From NCBI GenBank assembly GCA_937975725.1, contig CALJUL010000078.1:1-30877 (forward strand): a stretch of DNA of 30,877 nt. The letters are read 5' to 3'. Source of the DNA: an uncultured Pseudoxanthomonas sp. (GTDB lineage: Bacteria; Pseudomonadota; Gammaproteobacteria; Xanthomonadales; Xanthomonadaceae). Made by a program: the position numbers and the translations under genes. This document shows, piece after piece, positions 1 to 7,054 of the stretch. Position 1 is the stretch's first letter, and every line of letters starts with the position of its first letter. A model generated the notes under the pieces. That model did no database searches, was not told the DNA's origin, and was given only the letters and a program-made list of their open reading frames with translations.

Positions 1-1
1 G

Positions 2-79
2 GTCAACATGACCGCCATCGCCGCCGTCGATGCGCAGATCAGACAAATGCGCGAAGCCGAGCGCAACGGGCCGGGCTGA
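2..79 (+). CDS. C-terminal end of an unidentified protein (partial)
   Basis: An open frame enters from the left edge and stops at TGA 77-79, leaving 25 residues rich in Ala, Arg and Glu (ending REAERNGPG). Codon use is GC-biased like the real genes around it. Too little is present to name a family. It is convergent with the next gene, whose stop lies 27 bases away, and no clear terminator hairpin separates them. This could instead be a chance open frame, but the helical, charged composition fits the tail of a real protein. Confidence 0.45.
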   Translation, partial: VNMTAIAAVDAQIRQMREAERNGPG

Positions 80-106
80 GTCCGGCCCATCGCCGCGCCG
101 CCGTCC

Positions 107-817
107 TCAGCGCGGAAGCGGGGACGGCTCGGCCGCGGCGGCGGGCGCGGGATCGACCGCGCCTTCGTTCGCCACCGGGCCCGCGGATTGGGCGGCGGCA
201 CCGACCGGTGTGGTCGCCTGCATCGCGGCCGTCGTTCCCGCATCCTCGCCGTCGCTGGCGTCCAGCCGCGCGGTGGCGTGCGCGACCGCGTTGCGGTCCA
301 GGCCGGAGACCTTGCAGCGGCGGTCGAGGAACAGGCCGGTCAGGTGTTCGCGGCGGCCGTGCAACTGCGCCAGCCGGCCCATCGCCTCCATGCTTTCCTG
401 CTGCGCCTTCATGTTCTTGTCCATTGCGTCGTAGAGCGCGTCGGTGTTGGGCCCGCTGCGGCCGAGCGAGGACAGCGCGCCGGCCGCCATGCCCGCGCCG
501 GGCACCAGACCCAGCAGGGCGCTGCCGATCCCGCGGGCGCGCTGGCCGCTCATCATCTTCTTCTGCGCCTGGCGCATGTCCTCCTGCATCTGCCGGGACA
601 TCTCCATCGGGTCCGGCCCCTTGGGCATCGACGCGATGCGCGTGCGCAGCCATTCCGATTCGGCGAACAACTGCTCGCAACTGGCGTCGGAATCGCTCAG
701 CCGGGCCACGTCCGGCGGTTGCCCGAACAGGGACGGGTCGGGCATCACCTGGGCGGATGCGGGCGGGAGGGCCAGCGCGAGCAGCAGGCCGGCGGAGAGC
801 ATCGTGCGGGTGGACAT
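107..817 (-). CDS. Secreted hypothetical protein, 236 aa
   Basis: I do not recognise a named family. Starting at ATG 817 the protein opens with a typical Sec signal peptide (MSTRTMLSAGLLLALALPPA, then SAQ, likely cleaved after ASA), so it is probably periplasmic. The frame extends upstream to 925, but those codons are Arg/Pro-rich and would bury the signal peptide. The mature part has a Met/Gln-rich helical stretch around residues 65-85 (MEMSRQMQEDMRQAQKKMM), a glycine/alanine-rich hydrophobic segment near 92-110, a second helix with DKNMKAQQESMEAM near 123-137, and a low-complexity Ala/Pro/Glu tail. Two cysteines (SCEQLF, RRCKV) could pair. No strong Shine-Dalgarno sequence precedes the start. 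Function unknown. Confidence 0.7.
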   Translation of the reverse strand: MSTRTMLSAGLLLALALPPASAQVMPDPSLFGQPPDVARLSDSDASCEQLFAESEWLRTRIASMPKGPDPMEMSRQMQEDMRQAQKKMMSGQRARGIGSALLGLVPGAGMAAGALSSLGRSGPNTDALYDAMDKNMKAQQESMEAMGRLAQLHGRREHLTGLFLDRRCKVSGLDRNAVAHATARLDASDGEDAGTTAAMQATTPVGAAAQSAGPVANEGAVDPAPAAAAEPSPLPR

Positions 818-968
818 GGCGGCGGGTCTTGCGAAGGAGACGGGCGCCGACTCTAGGCCGTGCACGCCGGCGGCACGACGGCGGGAAGTCCTCCTGCCCG
901 ATGGAGCCTGCCGAAAGTCATGCATGCCCGCCGCCGACAGGCAGGCGGCCGCGTGTCGCGTGCCGCGT

Positions 969-2069
969 TCAGCCCACGCGCACGATCAGCTTGCCCAGGT
1001 TGTCGCCGCGCGCCAGCCGCGCCAGCGCGTGCGGCGCCTGTTCCAGCCCATCGACGTATTCCTCGTGCCACTTCAACTGGCCGCCGCGCAGCAGCGCGCC
1101 CATGTCGCTGAGGAAGGCCGGGTCGACCAGGAACTGCGGATGCAGGCGGCTGACGTCGCGGTGGGTGAACGAGCGCACCACCAGCCGCCGCATCAGCACC
1201 GCGTTGAAGAAAGCCGGCAGGCGGTCGCCGGCCAGCGCCGGCCACAGGTCGCCTTCCATCATGCCGCACAGCGGCATGCGCGCGCCGTCGTTGAGCAGCG
1301 GCATCACCGTGTCGATGCAGTGGCCGTCCACGCCTTCCATGAAGATGTCCACGCCGTCCGGGCAGGCTTCGCGCAGCCGGTCGGCGAAATCCGGCGCGTG
1401 CCGGTCCAGCGCCGCCGCGAAGCCGTACTGCTCGCGCACGTGGCGGCACTTGGCCTCGCCGCTGGTCACCGCCACGACGTGCGCGCCGCGCATCTGCGCC
1501 AACTGCCCGGCGGTGGCGCCGATCGGCCCGCTGGCCGCGGCCAGCACCATGGTCTCGCCGGGGCGCGGCCGGCACACTTCGCCCACCGCCGACCAGGCGA
1601 TGAAGCCGTACAGCCCGTAGATGCCGAGCGCGGTGCTGACCGGTGCCACGCCGGGGTACAGCTTGCGCCGGATCGACGTGGCCTCGACCACCTCGTGGCT
1701 CTGCCAGCCGCTGTGGGCCAGCACGTAGTCGCCGGCCTTGAAGCCGGGATGCCGCGCGATCACCACGCGCGACACCGTGCTGCACGGCATCACCTGGCCC
1801 ATGCCGAGGATGTCGCCGTCGGGCGCGTCCTCCTGCATGCGGCCGGCGGCGCAGATGTCGATGGACAGCAGTTCGGTCTTCAGCAGCAACTGGCCGTTCA
1901 GCGGCAGCCGCAGCGGCGCGCGCTCGACACGGAAGCAGTCGGCGATGCCGCGGCCGACCGGCCGGTGCGCCAGCACGAGGCGGGTGTTGGTGGCGGCGGC
2001 GCCCTCCGTGGCGCACGGATGGGGGCTGGAGTCGAGCGCCTGCGAGCTCTGGCGGGGGGATGGTGTCAC
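969..2069 (-). CDS. NADP-dependent oxidoreductase, MDR superfamily (CurA / prostaglandin-reductase-like)
   Basis: A zinc-independent medium-chain reductase predicted to reduce activated double bonds (enones, enals) with NADPH in the cytosol. The family N-terminus is visible as NTRLVLAHRPVGRG, followed by a GroES-like domain, the nucleotide-binding AAASGPIGATAGQLA motif, and the family's DIFMEGVDG and CGMME segments. From the conserved NTRL there are 339 residues, close to the usual family length of about 340. The start is unresolved. No ATG, GTG or TTG lies in frame between the GTG at 2069 and NTRL, so 2069 is chosen here and gives 366 aa. The frame continues up to ATG 2201, but that adds an unconserved Arg/Pro/Ser-rich extension. 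An in-frame ACG after a GGAG-like region may be a lost start. The neighbours give no pathway. Confidence 0.8.
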   Translation of the reverse strand: MTPSPRQSSQALDSSPHPCATEGAAATNTRLVLAHRPVGRGIADCFRVERAPLRLPLNGQLLLKTELLSIDICAAGRMQEDAPDGDILGMGQVMPCSTVSRVVIARHPGFKAGDYVLAHSGWQSHEVVEATSIRRKLYPGVAPVSTALGIYGLYGFIAWSAVGEVCRPRPGETMVLAAASGPIGATAGQLAQMRGAHVVAVTSGEAKCRHVREQYGFAAALDRHAPDFADRLREACPDGVDIFMEGVDGHCIDTVMPLLNDGARMPLCGMMEGDLWPALAGDRLPAFFNAVLMRRLVVRSFTHRDVSRLHPQFLVDPAFLSDMGALLRGGQLKWHEEYVDGLEQAPHALARLARGDNLGKLIVRVG

Positions 2070-2295
2070 TGGAAACGATCCAAGCGAAGGCTCCTGTCTT
2101 CCAGCAAAGACGGACGCACCGCCGCGGGCGGTCACTGCCCGCGCGCCGCATCCATCCTTGCGCCGGTACTCCGCCTCGTACGCTGGGGCGTGCGGATGCA
2201 CGCATGCCGGAAGTCATGCCCGGCCCCGCGCCTGCGACGAACGCATGCCTGGCATCGGTGAACCGAGTGCAGGGAGAGGGTGTCGGGAAGAAACA

Positions 2296-2326
2296 GGCCC
2301 GCCGGCGGCATCACCGCCGGCGGGCC
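2296..2326 (-). terminator. Rho-independent terminator of the Oar-like receptor gene
   Basis: Perfect 13-bp inverted repeat (arms 2296-2308 and 2314-2326, GGCCCGCCGGCGG and its complement) with a 5-nt loop. On the minus strand it is followed by a T-rich tail, TGTTTCTTCC. It lies about 30 bases past the stop codon of the TonB-dependent receptor gene (2357), so it most likely ends that transcript. Confidence 0.85.
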
Positions 2327-2356
2327 CTGGCATCGGGGCATCGATGCCTGTCGGAC

Positions 2357-5300
2357 TCAGAAGTCGTAGCCCACGGTGAAGGTCACCGTGCGCGGATCGA
2401 CGAAGCTGCGGGGGTGCTTGTAGCTGTAGAGCTTGCTGCCGCTCTCGTTGTCCCAGATGTCCTGCACGCGGTAGTAGTCCCGGCTGTTCAGCACGTTCTT
2501 CACGATCAGGCCCATCCTCACGCCCTTGGCCCAGCGCGGCGTGTAGTCCAGGCGCAGGTCCAGCGTGGTCGTCCACGGCACGCGGCCGGAGCTGCCGCGC
2601 GGATGCAGGCTGTCGTCGATCGAGTACGGGATGGTCTCGCCGGTCTCCGGATCGATGACCTTCGGTCCCACGCCCTCGCCGCAGTAGAACGAGCCCGCGC
2701 CGTAGTTGCCGGCCTCGCCGTCCGGGCCGTCGGCCGGATAGACGCCGAAGCAGTTGATCGGCCGCCCGCTCTGCGCCACCAGCGACGCGCCCAGTTGCAG
2801 CTCGTCGGTCAGCGCGTAGGCACCGAAGACTTTCAGGCTGTGGCGACGGTCGTTGGGCAGGTAGCCGTAGGCGCCGTCCATCAGGCCGGGGAAGTCGAAG
2901 TCCTGGGTGATGCCCGCGTCGTCCTGGGCGATGTCGGACTTCACGTAGCCCTCGGTGTTGCCGCGGCTCTTGGACCAGGTGTACGACGCCTGCATGAACC
3001 ACTTGTTGTCCCAGGCGCGCTCCACCATGAATTCCACCGCTGTGTACCGGCGCTTGGCGGCCGGCAGGCCCAGCGCGCTGGCGGGAATCACCACCTTGCT
3101 CAGCGTGCCGTTGCCGTCCAGGTCCACGTTGGCCGACAGATCGTTGCCCGGATTGGTCAGGAAGCAGTGCGACAGGGCGGTGGCGATCGCGTTGGCCTGC
3201 GCGGCGGTGTAGTCGTTCTCCAGCGCCCACGCGCGCGCGCCGTCGCCGGCGCAGAGGTCGTCCATGCCCGCGCCCAGCTTGCGGTACACGGCGCGGACGC
3301 CGCCGGTCCACTTCGGCGCGAACTGCCACTGCCAGCCGGCGATGAACTCGTCCTGGTACATCGGTTTCAGGTTGCTGTCGACCACGCTGCGCGGGTCGGC
3401 GATCTCGCCGCTGCTGGTGTAGCGGCGCTGGCCGATCTGCTCGCCCAGCACCGGCGTGCCGGTGATCGGGTCGATGCCGGTGAAGGTGTACCACTCGCGC
3501 CAGGCGGTCTCGGCGCCGGCCAGGCGCACGTTGGTGTTGGCGTAGACCGGGATGTAGTAGCGGCCGGCGTTGCCGAACACCTTCATCGTCGAGTCGCCGG
3601 CGACGTCCCAGGAGAAGCCCAGCCGCGGCGCCCAGGTGTTCCTGATGTCGATGAAACTGCCGCCCTGCGCGTTGAGGTTCTCGAACCCTTCGTTGCGCAG
3701 GCCCATGTAGGCGGTGAAGGTGTCGCTGACCCGCCAGGTGTCCTCGATGAACCAGGCGTTGTTGCGGGTCAGGAAGGTGCCGCCGTTCTCCAGGTAGCGC
3801 ACCCGCACCAGTTCGGTCACCCCGTCCGGAACCGTCGCGCCGTTGTCCAGTTGCGAGCCGGGCGTGGGGTTGGTGTAGGTGTAGAAGTAGCCGCCGGAAT
3901 ACCGGCTGCTGTCCACGGTCTCGTAGCGTTCGTTGTCCAGGCCGAAGCGCAGGGTGTGGTCGCCCAGCACCCATTCGCCGTCCACGCGCCACGCCTTGCG
4001 CACGTCGCCGGCGTCGGGGGCGCCGACCGACCAGTCGATCCAGCAGCCGGTCACCGGCACCGGCGCCGTGCCGTGGGTGCGGTTGTCGGACAGGTAGGGG
4101 CAGTTCTCGGAGTTGGAGTTGGTCTGGCTGCGCGAGTATTCGCCGCGGCCGTACATCGCCGACAGGGTGAAGTCGTCGGTCAGGTAGCCGGTCCATTTGC
4201 CGATGACGTTGTCGCCGCCGGTGATGTTGCGGAAGGTGCCGCCGGCCACGCCGCCGCCGATGCCGTCGCTCTGCTGGTAGCTGATGCCCTTCTCCACCGA
4301 GCGGTCGCGGAAAGCGGTCAGCTCCAGGCGGTGGTCGTCGTTGATGTTCCAGTCCAGCTTGACCAGGCCCTGCGGCGTGTCGATGTCGGAGGCGTCGTGG
4401 CCGCCTTCGTAGTCCTCGACCTTGTGGTCCTTCTGGCCCTGGAACAGGCCGAAGAAGAACAGCCGGTCCTTGATCAGCGGGCCGCCGCCGTAGACGTTGT
4501 AGACGGTCGAGTCGGTCTTGGTGTTGGTGCCGACGATGCGGTACCGGCCGTCGCGGTCGGTGTCTTCGGCGATGGCGCGGCCCTCGGACAGCCCGGACGG
4601 GCTCCAGAACACGTTGCCGCCGCCGCTCCATTCGTTGCCGCCGCGCTTGGTGGTGATGTTGATGACGCCGCCCAGCGAGCGGCCGAACTCCGCGCCGTAA
4701 CCGCCGGTCTTGAGCTGCTGCTCGGCGATGGCCTCGAACGGCACCTGGTTGAACGCCAGGCCGGTGACGATGTTGGTCACGTTGAAGCCGTTGACGTAGT
4801 ACACGTTCTCGGCCGCCGAACTGCCGCCGAAGGAGGCGACGTTCTTGAAGCGCGAGTCGCCCTTGACCGTGCCCGGCGCCAGCAGCGCCACGCTGGTGAT
4901 GTCGCGGCCGACCGGCAGGCGGTCGATCTGCGCCTCGGTGAAGATGGTCACCGACTCCACCGACGAGACGTCGATGGGATTGACCGCCGCCGAGCCGACC
5001 ACGGTGATCGCGTCCAGCGTGGCCGCCTGGCCCGTGGCCACGAAGGACACGTTGCTGCCACTGCCGGTGTTGACGGCCACCTCACGCACGCTGGTCTCGC
5101 CGGCGGCGGTGGTGCGGGTGACGCGGTACTGGCCGGGCGGCAGCGCGCCCACGCGGAAATCGCCGTTGGTGCCGACGCTGACCGAGCGCTCCAGGCCGGT
5201 GCTCACGTGGGTCACGGTGATGCGGTCGCCTTCGGCCGCCTGGCCGAACACGGTGCCGGTGGTGTTGGACTGCGCCTGCACGCCGCCGGCGAAGCAGGCG

Positions 5301-5359
5301 CCCAGCGCCAGGCTGAGGGTGGTGATGCGGAACTGCTTGCGGATGCGGCCTCTGTTCAT
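2357..5359 (-). CDS. TonB-dependent receptor, Oar-like, with N-terminal carboxypeptidase-regulatory-like domain
   Basis: Outer-membrane receptor of 1000 aa. The signal peptide spans residues 1-30 (LALGACFAGGVQAQ). A CarboxypepD_reg-like beta domain follows at about 32-108 (DGVTEL-type motifs are absent; the visible signature is NGDFRVGALPPGQYRV). A TonB-box-like LDAITVVGS lies near 115-123, a plug domain at about 125-245 (GFNVTNIV, GGYGAEFGRSLGGVINITTK), and a long 22-strand-type barrel ends in the aromatic residue of GYDF. This architecture is that of Oar/Cir-like receptors, which are abundant in xanthomonads. The ligand cannot be read from sequence, although Oar relatives have been linked to uptake of large or protein-derived substrates. 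A GGAAAGGAA Shine-Dalgarno precedes ATG 5359. The gene stands alone, with its own terminator and a long leader. Confidence 0.93.
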   Translation of the reverse strand: MNRGRIRKQFRITTLSLALGACFAGGVQAQSNTTGTVFGQAAEGDRITVTHVSTGLERSVSVGTNGDFRVGALPPGQYRVTRTTAAGETSVREVAVNTGSGSNVSFVATGQAATLDAITVVGSAAVNPIDVSSVESVTIFTEAQIDRLPVGRDITSVALLAPGTVKGDSRFKNVASFGGSSAAENVYYVNGFNVTNIVTGLAFNQVPFEAIAEQQLKTGGYGAEFGRSLGGVINITTKRGGNEWSGGGNVFWSPSGLSEGRAIAEDTDRDGRYRIVGTNTKTDSTVYNVYGGGPLIKDRLFFFGLFQGQKDHKVEDYEGGHDASDIDTPQGLVKLDWNINDDHRLELTAFRDRSVEKGISYQQSDGIGGGVAGGTFRNITGGDNVIGKWTGYLTDDFTLSAMYGRGEYSRSQTNSNSENCPYLSDNRTHGTAPVPVTGCWIDWSVGAPDAGDVRKAWRVDGEWVLGDHTLRFGLDNERYETVDSSRYSGGYFYTYTNPTPGSQLDNGATVPDGVTELVRVRYLENGGTFLTRNNAWFIEDTWRVSDTFTAYMGLRNEGFENLNAQGGSFIDIRNTWAPRLGFSWDVAGDSTMKVFGNAGRYYIPVYANTNVRLAGAETAWREWYTFTGIDPITGTPVLGEQIGQRRYTSSGEIADPRSVVDSNLKPMYQDEFIAGWQWQFAPKWTGGVRAVYRKLGAGMDDLCAGDGARAWALENDYTAAQANAIATALSHCFLTNPGNDLSANVDLDGNGTLSKVVIPASALGLPAAKRRYTAVEFMVERAWDNKWFMQASYTWSKSRGNTEGYVKSDIAQDDAGITQDFDFPGLMDGAYGYLPNDRRHSLKVFGAYALTDELQLGASLVAQSGRPINCFGVYPADGPDGEAGNYGAGSFYCGEGVGPKVIDPETGETIPYSIDDSLHPRGSSGRVPWTTTLDLRLDYTPRWAKGVRMGLIVKNVLNSRDYYRVQDIWDNESGSKLYSYKHPRSFVDPRTVTFTVGYDF

Positions 5360-5485
5360 CGTTCCTTTCCGGAGTTTTGGGAAAAAAGCGGGGCACTGAC
5401 CCGTGTCGCGGGCCAGGGGGCGCCAAGCTAGTGATCGCGGCGGGGTCGCCGCGAATGCCTGTGGTCAGGATGAAAGAACGCGGCA

Positions 5486-5510
5486 GCCGGAAGTCACCGT
5501 GACTTCCGGC
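5486..5510. repeat. Perfect 12-bp-arm inverted repeat, possible operator or leader hairpin
   Basis: Arms GCCGGAAGTCAC (5486-5497) and its exact reverse complement (5499-5510) flank a single base. It sits 127-151 bases upstream of the receptor start codon. There is no T-run close on the plus strand. On the minus strand TTCTTTC occurs about 12 bases beyond the stem, so a terminator or attenuator is possible but weak. A one-base centre is too tight for a good RNA loop, which favours a DNA operator. Confidence 0.5.
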
Positions 5511-5753
5511 AGGGTGCGTGACCGATGGCAGGGGCCACAGGTCATCGTGAAGGATGGTGCATGCGCGGCAGCGGGACGCTGCCTAGTGTTGCCGTGCGGT
5601 GCGCGACAGATCGTCCGCGGATTCAAACAAGCACTCCTCTCCATTGGCGGTGCGCCGGTCGGCACATCGCCATTTTTTTTGCGTGCGCCCTGCCGTGGCT
5701 GCGCACGGCGACGCCGCCGGCACGGGGCCGGAGCGGAATCCGGGAGTAAAGGT

Positions 5754-5773
5754 GCGCCGCGGGCGCGCGGCGC
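5754..5773 (-). terminator. Possible terminator of the partner-switching operon
   Basis: GCGCCGCG stem with a 4-nt loop and 8-bp perfect arms (5754-5761, 5766-5773), starting 8 bases past the stop codon of the distal STAS gene. On the minus strand it is followed by ACCTTTACT, a poor T-tract, so the call rests mainly on position and stem strength. Confidence 0.4.
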
Positions 5774-5780
5774 GGCGGCG

Positions 5781-6158
5781 TCAGTCTTCGCCGTCGAGGA
5801 TGCGTTTCTGCAGGGCGTCCAGGTAGGCGTCCGCGTCGGCGGAGGATTCGAAGATCTCGTCCATCGGCACGGCCTGCACGATCTCGATGACCCGGCGGAT
5901 CTGTTCCTGCGGGTGCACCACCAGCAGCCGCCCGTCGTGCGGTGCCAGCGCCTTGCGCGCCTTCAGGATGCTGCGCACGCCGGCGCTGCTGATGTAGTCC
6001 AGGTGCGCCAGGTCCAGCACCAGCGCCTGCGGGCGCGCGGCCAGCATCGGCGCCAGCCGCTCGTCCAGTTGCGCATGGCTGAGCGTGTCCAGCCGGCCAC
6101 TGAGCAGCACGTACTGGTTGCCGTTGACCGGCGGATAGACCTCGATCTCCAGCGTCAT
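5781..6158 (-). CDS. STAS-domain anti-anti-sigma factor (SpoIIAA/RsbV-like), second copy
   Basis: A 125-aa single-domain STAS protein. In this family the unphosphorylated form binds an RsbW-type kinase and releases that kinase's partner. The usual phospho-acceptor motif is seen as LDYISSAGVRS with Ser57-Ser58, the second Ser aligning with SpoIIAA Ser58. Further STAS hallmarks are ALVLDLAHLD and the C-terminal ADAYLDALQKRI helix. It is the last gene of a four-gene operon, 66 bases downstream of a paralogue it closely resembles: the shared blocks are GRLDT, LDYISSAG, KARKALAPH and ADAYLDA. It is therefore a tandem duplicate. A weak GGGGA element precedes ATG 6158. It acts in the cytosol with the upstream kinase; the final output partner is not in the window. 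Confidence 0.9.
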   Translation of the reverse strand: MTLEIEVYPPVNGNQYVLLSGRLDTLSHAQLDERLAPMLAARPQALVLDLAHLDYISSAGVRSILKARKALAPHDGRLLVVHPQEQIRRVIEIVQAVPMDEIFESSADADAYLDALQKRILDGED

Positions 6159-6224
6159 CGGCCGTCCCCGCGGGCAGGGGCGTGCCGGTGCCGCGTCGCC
6201 GTGGCGATTGCGCGCGGCCGGGCG

Positions 6225-6617
6225 TCAGTCGCGCGCATCGCCGTCTCCTTCCTCGACGATCCGGCGCTGCATCGCGTCCAGGTAGGCGTCGGCCTCGGCG
6301 GTGGACGCGAAGATCTCGTTCAACGGCACCGCGCTGACGATGTCCAGCACCTTGCGGATCTGCGGCGGCGGGTCCACCAGCAGCACCTTGCCGCCGTGCG
6401 GCGCCAGCGCCTTGCGCGCCTTCAGCAGCGAGCGCAGGCCGGCGCTGCTGATGTAGTCCAAGCCGGACAGGTCCAGCACCAGCGAATGCAGTTGCCGGGT
6501 CAGCAGCGGCGCCAGCGCTTCGTCCAGGTCCTCGTAGGTGTGCGTGTCCAGCCGGCCCTGCAGCGACACGCGCTGGCTGCCGCGGCCGGGGGGATGCACG
6601 GCGATGTCCAGGCTCAT
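6225..6617 (-). CDS. STAS-domain anti-anti-sigma factor (SpoIIAA/RsbV-like), first copy
   Basis: A 130-aa STAS protein with the phospho-acceptor loop LDYISSAGLRS (Ser57-Ser58), a beta-strand HSLVLDLSGLD before it, and LLKARKALAPHGGKVLLVD after it. Its start codon overlaps the stop of the kinase gene in an ATGA arrangement (6614-6617), which implies translational coupling and near-equal production of kinase and antagonist. A GGGAG Shine-Dalgarno lies 8 bases before the start, inside the kinase gene. It probably serves as a substrate of the kinase and of the PP2C phosphatase encoded just upstream. It differs from its paralogue mainly in the N-terminal 50 residues and in an acidic tail, so the two copies may have different partners. 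Confidence 0.92.
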   Translation of the reverse strand: MSLDIAVHPPGRGSQRVSLQGRLDTHTYEDLDEALAPLLTRQLHSLVLDLSGLDYISSAGLRSLLKARKALAPHGGKVLLVDPPPQIRKVLDIVSAVPLNEIFASTAEADAYLDAMQRRIVEEGDGDARD

Positions 6618-7054
6618 GGCGCGCTCCCGGCCGACGGGATGCTCAGCGTCAGGCGCAGCACGTTGCTGTCACCGATGCGCTCGTAGCTCGCCTGCTCGGC
6701 GACCTGCCGCACCAGGTGCAGGCCCAGGCCGCCGGTGGTGCGTTCCAGGATGCCGGCGTCCAGGTCGTCGGGCGGCGGCTGTTCCAACGGGTTGAACGGC
6801 GCACCGCTCTCACGGAATTCCAGGGTGAGCAGGCGGTCGCGGATGCCGATGTCCACGCACAGCTCGTGCTGTTGCGCTTCCAGCCCGCTCACGTCGCCGT
6901 GCTGGATGGCGTTGCTGGCCAGTTCCTCCACGATCAGGCGCACGTTGCCCTGGATCTCGCGGCTGATGCCGTTGTTGCGCAGCACGGCCTCCAGCGACGC
7001 GTTAAGGTCGTCGACGCGAGCCTGCTCACGGGGGATGAAGAGTCGCATCTGCAT
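6614..7054 (-). CDS. RsbW-like serine kinase / anti-sigma factor (HATPase_c_2 domain)
   Basis: A 146-aa GHKL-fold protein of the SpoIIAB/RsbW group, predicted to bind ATP, phosphorylate STAS antagonists on Ser and bind an output protein in exchange. The N box is visible as LIVEELASNAIQHG (residues 40-53, with Glu44 and Asn48). The G1-like box is RESGAPFNP, where the usual Asp of DxG is replaced by Glu82-Ser-Gly84. The G2 box is TTGGLGLHLVRQ. ATG 7054 is chosen because a strong AGGAGG lies six bases upstream; the in-frame ATG at 7048 is too far from it. The gene overlaps the end of the phosphatase gene by 29 bases and the first STAS gene by 4, so all are co-transcribed. The D-to-E change may not abolish ATP binding. 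Confidence 0.9.
   Translation of the reverse strand: MQMRLFIPREQARVDDLNASLEAVLRNNGISREIQGNVRLIVEELASNAIQHGDVSGLEAQQHELCVDIGIRDRLLTLEFRESGAPFNPLEQPPPDDLDAGILERTTGGLGLHLVRQVAEQASYERIGDSNVLRLTLSIPSAGSAP

Larger units (their letters stand above)
5360..5780. other. 421-bp intergenic region upstream of the Oar-like receptor
   Basis: No convincing gene. Short open frames occur here on both strands but lack ribosome sites and conserved composition. Contents seen: a GC hairpin just after the STAS gene (5754-5773), a run of eight T at 5673-5680, a perfect dyad at 5486-5510, and the receptor's Shine-Dalgarno near 5361-5370. A second weak GC dyad (cgcggcggggtcgccgcg) lies around 5436-5453. I could not assign a convincing -35/-10 pair for the receptor promoter. 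Confidence 0.6.

Noticed and set aside
2060..5431. A 1123-codon open frame on the plus strand opposite the Oar-like receptor
   Set aside because: Its product is a monotonous Val/Ala/Arg/His/Gly sequence with no domain, typical of the antisense frame of a high-GC gene. The minus-strand frame encodes a complete recognisable receptor.
5673..5680. Run of eight T as a terminator tail
   Set aside because: No stable stem directly precedes it on the plus strand, and no plus-strand gene ends nearby.
5403..6686. Plus-strand open frame spanning the receptor leader and the STAS genes
   Set aside because: Shadow of the STAS genes plus noncoding sequence; no plausible protein.
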